A stretch of DNA of 15,313 nt from Treponema sp. (GCA_020216655.1 JAIWNU010000085.1:1-15313), one strand, 5' to 3'; numbered from the stretch's first letter, positions 1 through 7,479 are shown. Numbers and translations: made by a program. Notes: a model not told the origin generated them from the letters alone.

Positions 1-1
1 G

Positions 2-535
2 TTCGCCGGTATGAAGGGCGATCTGAAAAATGAAAATGGCCAGCCGATTGAAGTCTTCTCTTATTTCCTGCCCACGTGGGGTCTCCACTATGTCTTAAGG
101 ATCAATGCTCCCGCCACTTCCGGTGACTGGGCTATGATTCAGGGTCCCGCATCCTATTTCTGGGGCGGCACCTGGCTTGCAGCCTACAAGGGAACCAAGT
201 CTCCGAACCTGGCAAAAGAATTCATTAAATATCTTGCCACGAGCGATGAATTCCTGACCAAATGGGCAAAAGATACGGGTGATATGGTATCTAACAAGAA
301 TGTGGTTAATGCGATTAAAGATACCTATTCCGAAGCTTTCCTTGGCGGCCAGAACCACTATGCTGAATTTGCCAAAATGGCTCAGAATATCGATGGTAAG
401 CTGATTCAGGGTACCGATCAGGCAATCGAAGCCCTCTTTAACGAAGCGGTCACTGCTTATGTAAATGGCGAGAAGACCAAAGACAAGGCTCTTGCTGACT
501 TTAAAGAGCAGGTAAAGTCTACTCTGGGCTTCTAA
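2..535 (+). CDS. ABC sugar transporter, extracellular solute-binding protein (3' part only)
   Basis: This is the C-terminal part of a periplasmic or lipid-anchored binding protein of the CUT1 (maltose/oligosaccharide) type. The reading frame is open from base 2 to the stop at 533-535, so the 5' end lies outside the window and the ATG at 11 is internal. Visible family features are the Trp/Tyr-rich C-lobe (GPASYFWGGTWLAAYKGT), followed by the helical stretch in which CUT1 proteins keep residues such as AKEFIKYLATSDE, and a Lys-rich amphipathic C-terminal helix ending in STLGF. It would capture a sugar and deliver it to the two permeases that follow. No ATPase gene is present, which is common because CUT1 systems often share a distant MsmK/MalK-type ATPase. 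The substrate cannot be told from this fragment. Confidence 0.85.
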   Translation, partial: FAGMKGDLKNENGQPIEVFSYFLPTWGLHYVLRINAPATSGDWAMIQGPASYFWGGTWLAAYKGTKSPNLAKEFIKYLATSDEFLTKWAKDTGDMVSNKNVVNAIKDTYSEAFLGGQNHYAEFAKMAQNIDGKLIQGTDQAIEALFNEAVTAYVNGEKTKDKALADFKEQVKSTLGF

Positions 536-550
536 AATAAAAGCTGTATA

Positions 551-583
551 GGGATGTCTGGTCTAGACTGGACATCCCTTTTT
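551..583 (+). terminator. Intercistronic hairpin with T-run after the binding-protein gene
   Basis: An imperfect palindrome at 551-578 has an 8-bp outer stem (GGGATGTC with GACATCCC), wobble and Watson-Crick pairs inward, and a tiny loop around CTAG. It is followed by five T at 579-583. It sits 15 bases after the binding-protein stop and before the first permease. By analogy with malE-malF, such hairpins act as partial terminators or 3' mRNA stabilisers that keep binding-protein levels above permease levels. Partial rather than full termination is an inference from the permeases lacking an obvious promoter of their own. Confidence 0.75.
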
Positions 584-608
584 ACTTTTATTTCGATGGG
601 GGGTTGCT

Positions 609-1565
609 GTGAGAAGGTCATCAGGAATAGAACGACGTTTAAGTATTTATGGGTATTTGTTTGTCATACCCTTTTTGTTAACCTATGCAGCATTTCAGTT
701 TTGGCCTACTCTATACACAATTATATTAAGTTTTAGCGATCTAAAAGGCCTGCGTTCAGATTTTATGCTGATCGGCTTAGAAAACTATAAAAAATTAATT
801 GCCGATAAATATTTTTGGGAAGCAATTCAAAATACCGCAATTGTTTGGTTCTTTAATTTCGTCCCCCAATTAGGAATTGCGCTGTTATTTGCGCTTTGGT
901 TTACCGATGACACGTTACGCATCAAATATAAGGGTGTTTTCCGGACCATTTTTTATCTCCCGAACCTTTTAAGCGCTGCCTCTGTAGCAATGTTGTATCG
1001 GAGTCTTTTCGGATATCCTATTGGACCTGTTAATGCTGTTTTAACAAAATTAGGATTTTGGGCTACGCGCATCGGAGAGAATGGAGAAGTAATTCATGAG
1101 GCTTTTAACTTTTTCCGAAGTGTTCCGATGACTCGCGCAATTGTATCGTATATTCAATGGTGGTTATGGACTGGCCAGACTTTGATATTGCTGATTGCTG
1201 GTATAGTTGGCATTAGTCCTTCTATCTTTGAGTCTGCAATGATTGATGGTGCAAACAAGACCCAACGGGCATGGTATATTACCCTTCCTTTACTCAGGCC
1301 CATGATGCTGTATTTATTGATTACATCGATGATTGGCGGTATGCAAATGTTTGAGATCCCCTTCCTGCTTACAGATATGAGGGGCGGTCCAGATTATAAA
1401 ATACGGACCATGATGGTTTATTTTTACAATAACGCATTCCAGGGCGGCAATAATTATGCCTACGGGGCTGCGATTTCGGTAGGTATTTTTATAATTACAG
1501 TCATATTGGCTATCATTATCTACTTTTTTATGATGAAAGAACGGCAGTCAAAGGTAACGGGGTAA
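609..1565 (+). CDS. ABC sugar transporter permease, MalF/UgpA type
   Basis: This integral membrane subunit of a CUT1 sugar importer has 318 residues. It shows a hydrophobic first segment (YLFVIPFLLTYAAFQFWPT), several further membrane spans, and the cytoplasmic EAA coupling loop (ESAMIDGANKTQRAWYITLP) that docks onto the ATPase. The C-terminus is short and basic (MMKERQSKVTG). The start is GTG at 609, preceded by a G-run at 598-603 with a 5-base spacer, a weak Shine-Dalgarno; this start gives a normal short cytosolic N-terminus (MRRSSGIERRLS). It pairs with the permease that starts 4 bases after its stop. The region is visibly richer in A+T than the upstream binding-protein gene, which fits lower expression. 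The substrate is unknown. Confidence 0.9.
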   Translation: MRRSSGIERRLSIYGYLFVIPFLLTYAAFQFWPTLYTIILSFSDLKGLRSDFMLIGLENYKKLIADKYFWEAIQNTAIVWFFNFVPQLGIALLFALWFTDDTLRIKYKGVFRTIFYLPNLLSAASVAMLYRSLFGYPIGPVNAVLTKLGFWATRIGENGEVIHEAFNFFRSVPMTRAIVSYIQWWLWTGQTLILLIAGIVGISPSIFESAMIDGANKTQRAWYITLPLLRPMMLYLLITSMIGGMQMFEIPFLLTDMRGGPDYKIRTMMVYFYNNAFQGGNNYAYGAAISVGIFIITVILAIIIYFFMMKERQSKVTG

Positions 1566-1569
1566 GGTT

Positions 1570-2415
1570 ATGAAAAAAAATTATAGACTTTCTGCAAGTT
1601 TGAGCAGGTTTGGTGTTTATCTTTTCATGCTGGTGATTACGATCCTTGTGGTTGTCCCCATATACCTTATGTTAATCAATGCAACAAGGAGCAATGCCCA
1701 GATAAACGAAGGTATATCTTTTATACCTGGCAACAATACGATCAACAACTGGAAAAATTTAACAAACAGAAATTTCCAAATTACGCAGGGCTTTGGAAAC
1801 AGTCTTTTTCTCGCTATTACCAGCACATTGATCGTGGTTTATTTCTCGGCATTAACAGCTTACGCGCTGCATGTTTACAAATTTAAGCTCAAAAATTTTA
1901 TGTGGGCCCTGATTTTGTTCACCATGATGCTGCCTGGTTCTCTGTCATTTATTGGGTTCTACCAGTTTGTCGCAAGGTTAAAACTTTTAAACAGCTATGT
2001 TCCGCTCATAATTCCCGGAATAGCAGCTCCTGCGGTTGTGTTTTTCATTAAACAATATTTTTCATCTACCCTATCATTCGAATTGATAGATGCGGCTCGT
2101 ATAGACGGGGCGGGGGAATTTTACACATTCAACCTCGTTATATTACCAGTCATACAGCCAGCCCTTGCAACCCAGGCGATATTCAGTTTTATCGGATCTT
2201 GGAACAACTTTATGACCCCCTTTATTTTGATCTCAGATCCTAAAAAGTATACCTTGCCAATGCTTGTCCAAATGCTTCGTGGCGATATATACAGAACAGA
2301 ATACGGTTCTATATATCTCGGTATCGCAATTTCCCTTGTACCGATAATAATCTTCTATTCATTTGCATCACAGTTTATTATTGCCGGTATTTCGATGGGC
2401 AGCTTGAAGGAATAA
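1570..2415 (+). CDS. ABC sugar transporter permease, MalG/UgpE type
   Basis: This is the second membrane subunit of the same importer, with 281 residues, typical for MalG-like permeases. It has an N-terminal membrane span after a basic start (MKKNYRLSASLSRFGVYLF), a periplasmic stretch near residues 35-75 rich in Asn, then about five spans. The EAA loop is clear (IDAARIDGAGEFYTFNLVIL, followed by PVIQPAL). The last residues (GISMGSLKE) match the usual MalG ending, where a Gly-Ser-x-Lys-like tail contacts the ATPase. The ATG at 1570 lies 4 bases after the previous stop, and GGTAAGG just upstream overlaps that stop, so the two permeases are probably translationally coupled. It is the last gene of its operon, being followed by a strong terminator. 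Confidence 0.9.
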   Translation: MKKNYRLSASLSRFGVYLFMLVITILVVVPIYLMLINATRSNAQINEGISFIPGNNTINNWKNLTNRNFQITQGFGNSLFLAITSTLIVVYFSALTAYALHVYKFKLKNFMWALILFTMMLPGSLSFIGFYQFVARLKLLNSYVPLIIPGIAAPAVVFFIKQYFSSTLSFELIDAARIDGAGEFYTFNLVILPVIQPALATQAIFSFIGSWNNFMTPFILISDPKKYTLPMLVQMLRGDIYRTEYGSIYLGIAISLVPIIIFYSFASQFIIAGISMGSLKE

Positions 2416-2427
2416 TTGATAGTTCAA

Positions 2428-2467
2428 GGCTTCTAAAAGATATTGCTTTTAGAAGCCGAGATTTTTT
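2428..2467 (+). terminator. Rho-independent terminator of the sugar ABC operon
   Basis: A perfect 12-bp stem (2428-2439 pairing with 2446-2457; it begins GGCTTC and ends GAAGCC) has a 6-base loop, ATATTG. It is followed four bases later by six T at 2462-2467. It lies 12 bases after the permease stop codon. A stem this long and perfect, followed by a T-run, marks the operon end and separates the sugar importer from the lipoylation genes. Confidence 0.92.
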
Positions 2468-2500
2468 CAAAATAAAGGATCTATCAAAAATTTCTGAGTT

Positions 2501-2527
2501 TTGAAAAAGCTTGATTAAAAATATATT
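2501..2527 (+). promoter_or_regulatory. Possible promoter of the lipoylation operon
   Basis: After the terminator there is an AT-rich stretch holding TTGAAA at 2501-2506 and TATATT at 2522-2527. The spacer is 15 bases, shorter than the ideal 17, so this is a weak sigma70-like candidate. It would start transcription near 2534, about 70 bases before the preferred lipA start. No other better-spaced pair was seen between 2468 and 2600. Confidence 0.35.
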
Positions 2528-2605
2528 TCGTTACCGCTTGTTTGTCTCCCTCTCTTGGTAAAACACGTCTTTCAGTTTATACTCCAACGTATGTCACAGG
2601 GAACA

Positions 2606-3487
2606 ATGCTGCGTAAACCCGAATGGATTCGGGTAAAGGTACCATCAGGAGAAACATGGCAAGAGGTCAGCGCTATTCTTGAACGGCGTGCCCTGCATAC
2701 AGTATGCGATGAAGCCCGCTGCCCCAACAAGGGAGAATGCTGGGGCGCAGGAACTGCCACATTTATGATCCTGGGGGATACCTGTACCCGGGGCTGCCGT
2801 TTCTGTGCGGTTGCCACTGCAAAAACTGGTAGGCCCCTTGTGCCTGAAGAGGCTGAACAGCTGGCTTTAGCGGTAGAAGAACTGAAGTTAAAATATGCGG
2901 TTATTACTTCGGTAGACCGGGATGACCTAGAAGACCGGGGTTCCCATCATTTTGCCCGCTGTATACGGGCTATTAAGGATCGAAATCCCAAGGTAAAAGT
3001 AGAAGTACTTATCCCCGATTTTATAGAAGGTGAAATAGAAGCAGTTATAGAGGCACAGCCCGATGTGATGGCCCACAACATTGAAACGGTCCGTTCCCTG
3101 CAGCATATCAGAGACAGGCGGGCTTCCTATGAAAAGAGCCTCCATACTTTATACCTGACAAAAAAGTTAGGCACATCGCTTACGAAATCGAGCTTGCTTT
3201 TAGGATTGGGCGAACAGGTTGATGAAGTGCTTACTGCCATGGATGACCTCCGTTCAGTCGATGTGGATGTCCTCGTGCTGGGGCAGTACCTGCAGCCTGG
3301 TCCGCAGCAAGTGCCGGTAGCCCAGTACATTCATCCAGACCAGTTCAAAGAATATGCACGGCTTGGGCGGGAAAAGGGGTTTAAGACTGTAGTAGCAAGT
3401 CCCTTTGCCCGTACCAGTTACCATGCCCAGGAAGCCTGGAATGCAGGTGCTGCAGGGAGAGAGCCAGGCGGGGAGGGGATGCTATGA
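2606..3487 (+). CDS. lipA: Lipoyl synthase (radical SAM)
   Basis: LipA inserts two sulfur atoms into octanoyl groups carried on lipoyl domains. I chose the ATG at 2606 (293 residues) because CAGGGA lies just upstream and the protein then begins MLRKPEW, the usual LipA start. The open frame extends 17 codons further to a TTG at 2555 that has no ribosome site. Both iron-sulfur cluster motifs are present: the auxiliary-cluster CX4CX5C (Cys34, 39, 45) and the radical SAM CX3CX2C (Cys60, 64, 67). TSVDRDD and VEVLIPDF are typical family segments. The C-terminal motif that supplies the serine ligand to the auxiliary cluster, normally RSSY, reads RTSY at 269-272, so one serine remains. Its stop overlaps the next gene by 4 bases. 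Confidence 0.95.
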   Translation: MLRKPEWIRVKVPSGETWQEVSAILERRALHTVCDEARCPNKGECWGAGTATFMILGDTCTRGCRFCAVATAKTGRPLVPEEAEQLALAVEELKLKYAVITSVDRDDLEDRGSHHFARCIRAIKDRNPKVKVEVLIPDFIEGEIEAVIEAQPDVMAHNIETVRSLQHIRDRRASYEKSLHTLYLTKKLGTSLTKSSLLLGLGEQVDEVLTAMDDLRSVDVDVLVLGQYLQPGPQQVPVAQYIHPDQFKEYARLGREKGFKTVVASPFARTSYHAQEAWNAGAAGREPGGEGML

Positions 3488-3804
3488 CCATAACCGGCCT
3501 TGGAAAACCCGCTGGATGTAAGCTCATCCGTTTTACCGCAGAACTTGAGGATGGTCATATCAAAAGCATTCAGATCCGGGGAGACTTTTTTGCGGTTCCC
3601 GAAGAAGCCTTTGAAGAACTCGAAGGAAGGCTCACGGGGACAGAAGTGCCAAACCTAGCAGGCCGATTTACCGAACTTGTTAATGAGCTCCATATCGAGG
3701 TAGAAGGAATTTCCGGGCCTGGACTCGCAGAGGTATTTTTGACCGCCTTAGTGCAGGCTGGCGGCGTCGGTGTAAAGGAAGAAACTCATGGCTCATCAAT
3801 TTAG
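3484..3804 (+). CDS. lplB: Lipoate-protein ligase, separate C-terminal accessory subunit (LplB-like)
   Basis: This 106-residue protein matches the accessory domain usually found at the C-terminus of LplA. Signs are CKLIRFTAELEDGHI, then an Ile-x-Gly-Asp-Phe-Phe element (IRGDFFAVPEEAFEELE, about residues 31-47) followed by LTGTEV. In E. coli LplA this domain closes over the active site and is needed for adenylation of lipoate. In Thermoplasma acidophilum it is a separate protein, LplB. Here it is also separate and precedes the catalytic gene, overlapping it by 17 bases, while its own ATG overlaps the lipA stop (ATGA). The gene order therefore argues for stoichiometric co-translation. The function as a ligase subunit follows from homology and context. 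Confidence 0.85.
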   Translation: MTITGLGKPAGCKLIRFTAELEDGHIKSIQIRGDFFAVPEEAFEELEGRLTGTEVPNLAGRFTELVNELHIEVEGISGPGLAEVFLTALVQAGGVGVKEETHGSSI

Positions 3805-4552
3805 GCTGCTCGAAACCGGTTATAACAATGCTTACTATAATATGGCCCTGGACCAGGCAGTCCTCGAGCAAGTTGCGGCCCGTGCTGTCCCACCGACCCT
3901 CCGGCTTTATGGCTGGAAGCCGGCGGCAATTTCTATCGGATACTTTCAGGGCATGGATGAAGAGGTGGACCTGGCTGCATGCCGCGAGCATGGCATCGAT
4001 TATGTGCGGCGCATTACCGGTGGCGGAGCAGTATTTCATCAATCTGAAGTAACTTACAGCATTGTGCTTCCTTTGACCCATCCGCTTGCGGACCAGGCGA
4101 TTCTTGCCAGCTACGGGAGGCTTTGTCAGGGGATTGTGGCAGGCCTTGAAATAGTGGGGGTGAACGCCCGATTTGCCCCTATCAATGACATTGTGGTTGA
4201 GGGCAAAAAGATTTCGGGCAACGCCCAGACCCGCAAGCTTGGATGCATCCTTCAGCATGGGACCATATTGCTCAATGTTGATGTGGACCTCATGTTTACC
4301 CTGCTTAAGGTTCCTTCGGAAAAGGCCAAGGGTAAGCTCATTGCGGATGTTAAGGAACGGGTGACGAGTCTTCAGGCTGTCCTGGGCCGCACTGTCACTT
4401 TTGAGGAGACTGCTGCTGCGTTAGTCCAGGGATTTACGCAGGCCCTCGATCTCGATTTGGCTGCGCAGCAAGCAAGTGAAAGAGAGGAGTCTCGTGCGCG
4501 GGAACTTATCCATTCTCGGTTTGCAGACCCCGCTTGGAACATGAAGCGGTGA
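3788..4552 (+). CDS. lplA: Lipoate-protein ligase, catalytic subunit without C-terminal domain
   Basis: This 254-residue protein is the catalytic half of a bipartite lipoate-protein ligase, which activates lipoate (or octanoate) with ATP and transfers it to lipoyl-domain lysines. Visible motifs are GYFQ (51-54), the substrate-binding loop RRITGGGAVFH (74-84), PINDI (131-135) and the KKISGNAQ segment (140-147) holding the catalytic lysine, probably Lys141. The protein stops after EWNM-like WNMKR, where the similar Thermoplasma LplA also ends, so the short length is not a truncation: the missing domain is the preceding gene. AAGGAAG precedes the ATG inside the end of that gene. No lipB is seen here, so this ligase may also load the octanoyl group that LipA modifies; that is inference. 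Confidence 0.92.
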   Translation: MAHQFRLLETGYNNAYYNMALDQAVLEQVAARAVPPTLRLYGWKPAAISIGYFQGMDEEVDLAACREHGIDYVRRITGGGAVFHQSEVTYSIVLPLTHPLADQAILASYGRLCQGIVAGLEIVGVNARFAPINDIVVEGKKISGNAQTRKLGCILQHGTILLNVDVDLMFTLLKVPSEKAKGKLIADVKERVTSLQAVLGRTVTFEETAAALVQGFTQALDLDLAAQQASEREESRARELIHSRFADPAWNMKR

Positions 4553-4595
4553 TAATTTATTTTAAGAATAATTATTAGAATAATATAAAATAAGC

Positions 4596-4623
4596 TTGAT
4601 AAAATTGTATTACCCACTATACT
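4596..4623 (+). promoter_or_regulatory. Sigma70-like promoter of the nqr operon
   Basis: TTGATA at 4596-4601 and TATACT at 4618-4623 are separated by 16 bases, close to the bacterial consensus. They are preceded by about 40 bases of nearly pure A+T (4553-4595) that could act as an UP element. Transcription would begin near 4630, leaving a leader of only about 15 bases that contains the AGGAGG ribosome site at 4634-4639. The 91-base gap between lplA and nqrB holds nothing else that I recognise. A weak all-AT inverted repeat at 4557-4593 lacks the features of a terminator. Confidence 0.65.
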
Positions 4624-4644
4624 GGTATCCGAGAGGAGGATACC

Positions 4645-5610
4645 TTGTTTCAAAAACAGCCGATTATGCGCAAGGTGCTGTACAGTCTTGCGCCTATTTT
4701 CCTTTTTTCTATTTATTTATATGGTGTGCGTCCCCTGTTAACTGCCCTGGTGGTGTTTCCTTTGGGGATCCTGGTGGAATATCTTTTTGAAAAAAAGCGG
4801 GGTAAAAAGGTAAGCGAAGCGGTTCTCGTGACCTGCGCTCTCTATACCCTTTCGATGCCGCCGGTGGTTCCCCTTTGGATTGTGGCAGTAGGGATTGTCT
4901 TTACTGTATTCATGGCCAAGGAAGTGTATGGTGGTTTCGGCCGGAATATCTTTAACCCCGCCATTGCAGGGCGGCTTTTTGTGTACATTTCCTTTGCCAC
5001 AATGATGCAGGCAGGTTTTGTGCAGGCCGGCAATTTCGGAGCCGCTGCGGGGCTTTGGGGGTATCCGGTGGACGGGATGAGCGCCGCCACACCTCTTGCC
5101 CAGCTTCGTCATGGGGAGCCTATTTCGGTTCTTAACGCAATTCTCGGTTTCCGTATGGGCTCCTTAGGTGAAAGTTCTGTGATCCTTATAGTTCTTGCGG
5201 GTATTTACCTGGTGGCAACAAAAACAGCAAGCTGGCGGCTTATGGTGTCCACCATTGGCTCGGCGGTGCTGCTCACCGGTGCCCTGCTTCTTGCTGGGGT
5301 CGCCAAGGCTCTGCCGATGGAAAGTCTCCTTGTGGGGAGCTTCCTCTTTGTAGCGGTCTTTATGGCTACCGATCCGGTGAGCGCTCCGAAAAAGCCCCTT
5401 GCCCAGTGGCTATACGGAATAGTCATTGGTCTTTCTGTGGTGCTGATCAGGACCTTCTCGCTTTTCCCCGAGGGGACCAGTTTTGCGGTTCTTCTGGGAA
5501 ATACCGCAGCTTCCCTTTTTGATGACCTTGTGGGAGGCAAAAAGGCCGCCCCCGCAGCCGCAGCTGCGAATGCTGCTCGTTCAGCAAAAGATGCAGGAGG
5601 CGCCAAATGA
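4645..5610 (+). CDS. nqrB: Na+-translocating NADH:quinone reductase subunit B, N-terminally short
   Basis: NqrB is a membrane subunit of Na+-NQR; it carries covalent FMN and riboflavin and takes part in sodium transfer and quinone reduction. TTG at 4645 is the start, with a perfect AGGAGG five bases upstream. The 321 residues align by eye with the core of Vibrio NqrB: MAKEVYGGFGRNIFNPAIAG (90-109), the flavin-attachment element DGMSAATPL with Thr149 as probable FMN acceptor, GSLGESS (172-178), FMATDPVSA (239-247) and YGIVIG. NqrB is usually about 410 residues, and here the N-terminal extension is missing, which makes it RnfD-sized. The C-terminal 20 residues are an Ala/Lys-rich tail. It heads the operon with no nqrA before it, and its stop overlaps nqrC by 4 bases. 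Confidence 0.9.
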   Translation: MFQKQPIMRKVLYSLAPIFLFSIYLYGVRPLLTALVVFPLGILVEYLFEKKRGKKVSEAVLVTCALYTLSMPPVVPLWIVAVGIVFTVFMAKEVYGGFGRNIFNPAIAGRLFVYISFATMMQAGFVQAGNFGAAAGLWGYPVDGMSAATPLAQLRHGEPISVLNAILGFRMGSLGESSVILIVLAGIYLVATKTASWRLMVSTIGSAVLLTGALLLAGVAKALPMESLLVGSFLFVAVFMATDPVSAPKKPLAQWLYGIVIGLSVVLIRTFSLFPEGTSFAVLLGNTAASLFDDLVGGKKAAPAAAAANAARSAKDAGGAK

Positions 5611-6224
5611 AGCGGGATGGCATGCTCTATACGGTACTCTTTACGTTTGTTATCTGTATTGTCTTTGTGTTTTTCCTTGCCCTGGCAAACGAGCTTACCA
5701 AGGACCGGGTTGCGGCAAACCGGAGGCTTTCTGAGCGGTCTGCTATTTTAGCGGCCCTGGGTATTGTCTATTCAGCTCCATCCCAGGTGGATGCCCTTTA
5801 CACGAGCCAAGTGACTGAGCTTAAGACAGAGCAGGGGATGATTTATAAAGCAACGGTGGACAACCAGAACCGTTACGCCGCCATGGTTGCAGGCCCCGGT
5901 CTTTGGGGAACCATCCGGGCTATACTCGCGGTGGACGAACCGGTCGAACGAATCGAGGGCTTCCGAATCGTTTCCCACAATGAAACCCCGGGTCTCGGCG
6001 GCCGCATCGATGAAGGCTGGTTCCAGGCCCAATTTAAGGGTGAAAGAATCGGTGCTGGAGGTATCGCGGTTCTGCAGGGAAGCGGGAAGGGTGACCCTGA
6101 CCCAGATAACAGCCAGGTCGATGCGGTTACCGGCGCATCCAGAACGAGCCAGGCTATTCAGGACATTGTAAATAAGGAGATCCGGGTGTTTGAAACACTG
6201 CGGGATCAGGGAGGCTTGCGATGA
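5607..6224 (+). CDS. nqrC: Na+-translocating NADH:quinone reductase subunit C (FMN-binding)
   Basis: NqrC/RnfG-type subunit of 205 residues: one N-terminal membrane helix (about 7-28, MLYTVLFTFVICIVF onward) and an extracytoplasmic FMN_bind domain. Diagnostic segments are VAGPGLWGTI (94-103), HNETPGLGGRI (124-134) and the flavinylation motif DAVTGAS (172-178). The flavin acceptor at its end is normally Thr, but here it is Ser178. The FMN would be attached through a phosphoester by an ApbE flavin transferase, which is not in the window. With about 205 residues it is shorter than Vibrio NqrC (about 257) and closer to RnfG. The ATGA overlaps at both ends couple its translation to nqrB and nqrD. 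Confidence 0.9.
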   Translation: MKRDGMLYTVLFTFVICIVFVFFLALANELTKDRVAANRRLSERSAILAALGIVYSAPSQVDALYTSQVTELKTEQGMIYKATVDNQNRYAAMVAGPGLWGTIRAILAVDEPVERIEGFRIVSHNETPGLGGRIDEGWFQAQFKGERIGAGGIAVLQGSGKGDPDPDNSQVDAVTGASRTSQAIQDIVNKEIRVFETLRDQGGLR

Positions 6225-6880
6225 GCGCAGCAAAAAAACGGGGGCCTGCGGCAGAAATTCTTGTGCAGAACCTCTGGTGGAACAATCCTATCTTTATCCA
6301 GGTGTTGGGTATCTGCTCGACCCTGGCGGTAACTAATAACCTTACCAATACGGCTATCATGACTATCGGGGTAAGCCTGACCACCGCCTTTTCCAGCATG
6401 AGCCTTTCGGCCATGAACAAGCTCATACCAAACAAGGTCCGTATGATCGTTCAGGTCCTGGTAATCAGCTTTTTCGTCATTATTATAGATATACTGCTCC
6501 GGGCCTACCTGCCGGATATTTCCCGTTCTTTAGGGCCCTATGTGGGGCTCATTATCACTAACTGCATCATAATGGGCCGGGCAGAAGGCTTTGCCCGATC
6601 CAACCCGCCGCTCCTTTCCTTTTGGGACGGACTTACGAGCGGTTTCGGCTACATGGCAGTACTCATGCTTATCGCGGTGGTCCGGGAACTCTTGGGCTTC
6701 GGCAGCCTTTTTGGCCTTCCTGTGCTGAGCGCCCTTTTGGGAGCAGCCTTTACTCCCTGGACCATTATGATTATGGCCCCCAGTGCCTTTTTCCTCGTGG
6801 CCCTGGTTATGTGGGGAGCCAAGACCCTGCAGGAGAACATGAAAATCGCTGCTAAGGCTAAACAAGGAGGGGCAAAATGA
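6221..6880 (+). CDS. nqrD: Na+-translocating NADH:quinone reductase subunit D
   Basis: This 219-residue integral membrane subunit (NqrD/RnfE family) has about six helices. Family signatures are NNPIFIQVLGICSTLAVTNN (21-40) and LIITNCIIMGRAEGFA. Cys32 and Cys115 are the two cysteines that, with the pair in NqrE, hold the intramembrane [2Fe-2S] cluster in the known NQR structures. The long match to Vibrio NqrD, including SVRIIVQ-like KVRMIVQ and VRELLGFGSLFG, favours NqrD over RnfE, though the two families are closely related. Its end is Lys-rich (AAKAKQGGAK). The stop overlaps the nqrE start by 4 bases. Confidence 0.93.
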   Translation: MSAAKKRGPAAEILVQNLWWNNPIFIQVLGICSTLAVTNNLTNTAIMTIGVSLTTAFSSMSLSAMNKLIPNKVRMIVQVLVISFFVIIIDILLRAYLPDISRSLGPYVGLIITNCIIMGRAEGFARSNPPLLSFWDGLTSGFGYMAVLMLIAVVRELLGFGSLFGLPVLSALLGAAFTPWTIMIMAPSAFFLVALVMWGAKTLQENMKIAAKAKQGGAK

Positions 6881-7470
6881 GTCCCATGGTGCATCCGATT
6901 ACCCTGCTTTTTGCTTCGGTCTTTACGAGCAACATCCTGCTTGCTAACTTCCTCGGGATGTGTTCCTTTATTTCTATCTCCAAGGACCAAAAAAGTTCCT
7001 TTGGCCTGGGCCTCGCGGTCACCGTGGTTATGACCATTACCATGGTAGTTTCCTGGGCGGTGCTAAAACTGGTTATAGAGCCCCTGGGGCTGGATTACCT
7101 TTCATTTATCATTTTTATTATTGTTATTGCGGCTATTGTTCAAATTTTGGAAATGCTGATAGACCGTCTATCTCCGGCCCTGTATATGGCATTGGGCATC
7201 TTCCTTCCCCTAATTACGGTGAACTGCGCCATACTGGGGGCCATCCTCTTTATGCAGATTCGGAATTACAATTTTTGGCAAACCCTCAGCTTTGGTTTCG
7301 GATCCGGTGCAGGCTGGTGGCTCGCCATCATGCTCCTTTCATCAATCCGGAAAAAGATTGATGCTGCCCCAGTGCCTGCGGGACTTAAGGGCCCCGGCAT
7401 TACCATCATTACTATCGGGTTCATGGCCATGGCCTTTATCGGCTTTTCCGGCATGCTCAGTGTTCAGTAG
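6877..7470 (+). CDS. nqrE: Na+-translocating NADH:quinone reductase subunit E
   Basis: A 197-residue membrane subunit (NqrE/RnfA family), paralogous to NqrD with inverted topology. Typical segments are NILLANFLGMCSFISISK (19-36) and LITVNCAILGAILFM (111-125). Cys29 and Cys116 are the expected cluster ligands, completing the four-cysteine site with NqrD. Six hydrophobic helices are evident. The ending GMLSVQ follows FMAMAFIGFSG, as in other NqrE proteins. The ATG overlaps the nqrD stop, and nqrF begins 9 bases after its stop with an AGGAGG site spanning the gap, so all five subunits are made from one transcript. Confidence 0.94.
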   Translation: MSPMVHPITLLFASVFTSNILLANFLGMCSFISISKDQKSSFGLGLAVTVVMTITMVVSWAVLKLVIEPLGLDYLSFIIFIIVIAAIVQILEMLIDRLSPALYMALGIFLPLITVNCAILGAILFMQIRNYNFWQTLSFGFGSGAGWWLAIMLLSSIRKKIDAAPVPAGLKGPGITIITIGFMAMAFIGFSGMLSVQ

Positions 7471-7479
7471 GAGGTTGCA

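Noticed and set aside
2555..2605. N-terminal extension of LipA from a TTG codon
   Set aside because: There is no ribosome site before the TTG, while CAGGGA precedes the ATG at 2606, and the protein then starts as LipA usually does (LRKPEW).
3680..4258. Minus-strand open frame of 192 codons across the lplB/lplA genes
   Set aside because: It is antisense to well-recognised lipoate ligase genes and its translation shows no domain or ribosome site.
4557..4593. All-AT inverted repeat after lplA considered as a terminator
   Set aside because: The stem is only 8 A-T pairs with a 21-base loop and no T-run, so it is more likely AT-rich promoter-flanking DNA.
4738..5112. Minus-strand open frame of 124 codons within nqrB
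   Set aside because: It is a shadow of nqrB; the translation is His/Lys/Pro-rich without family resemblance.
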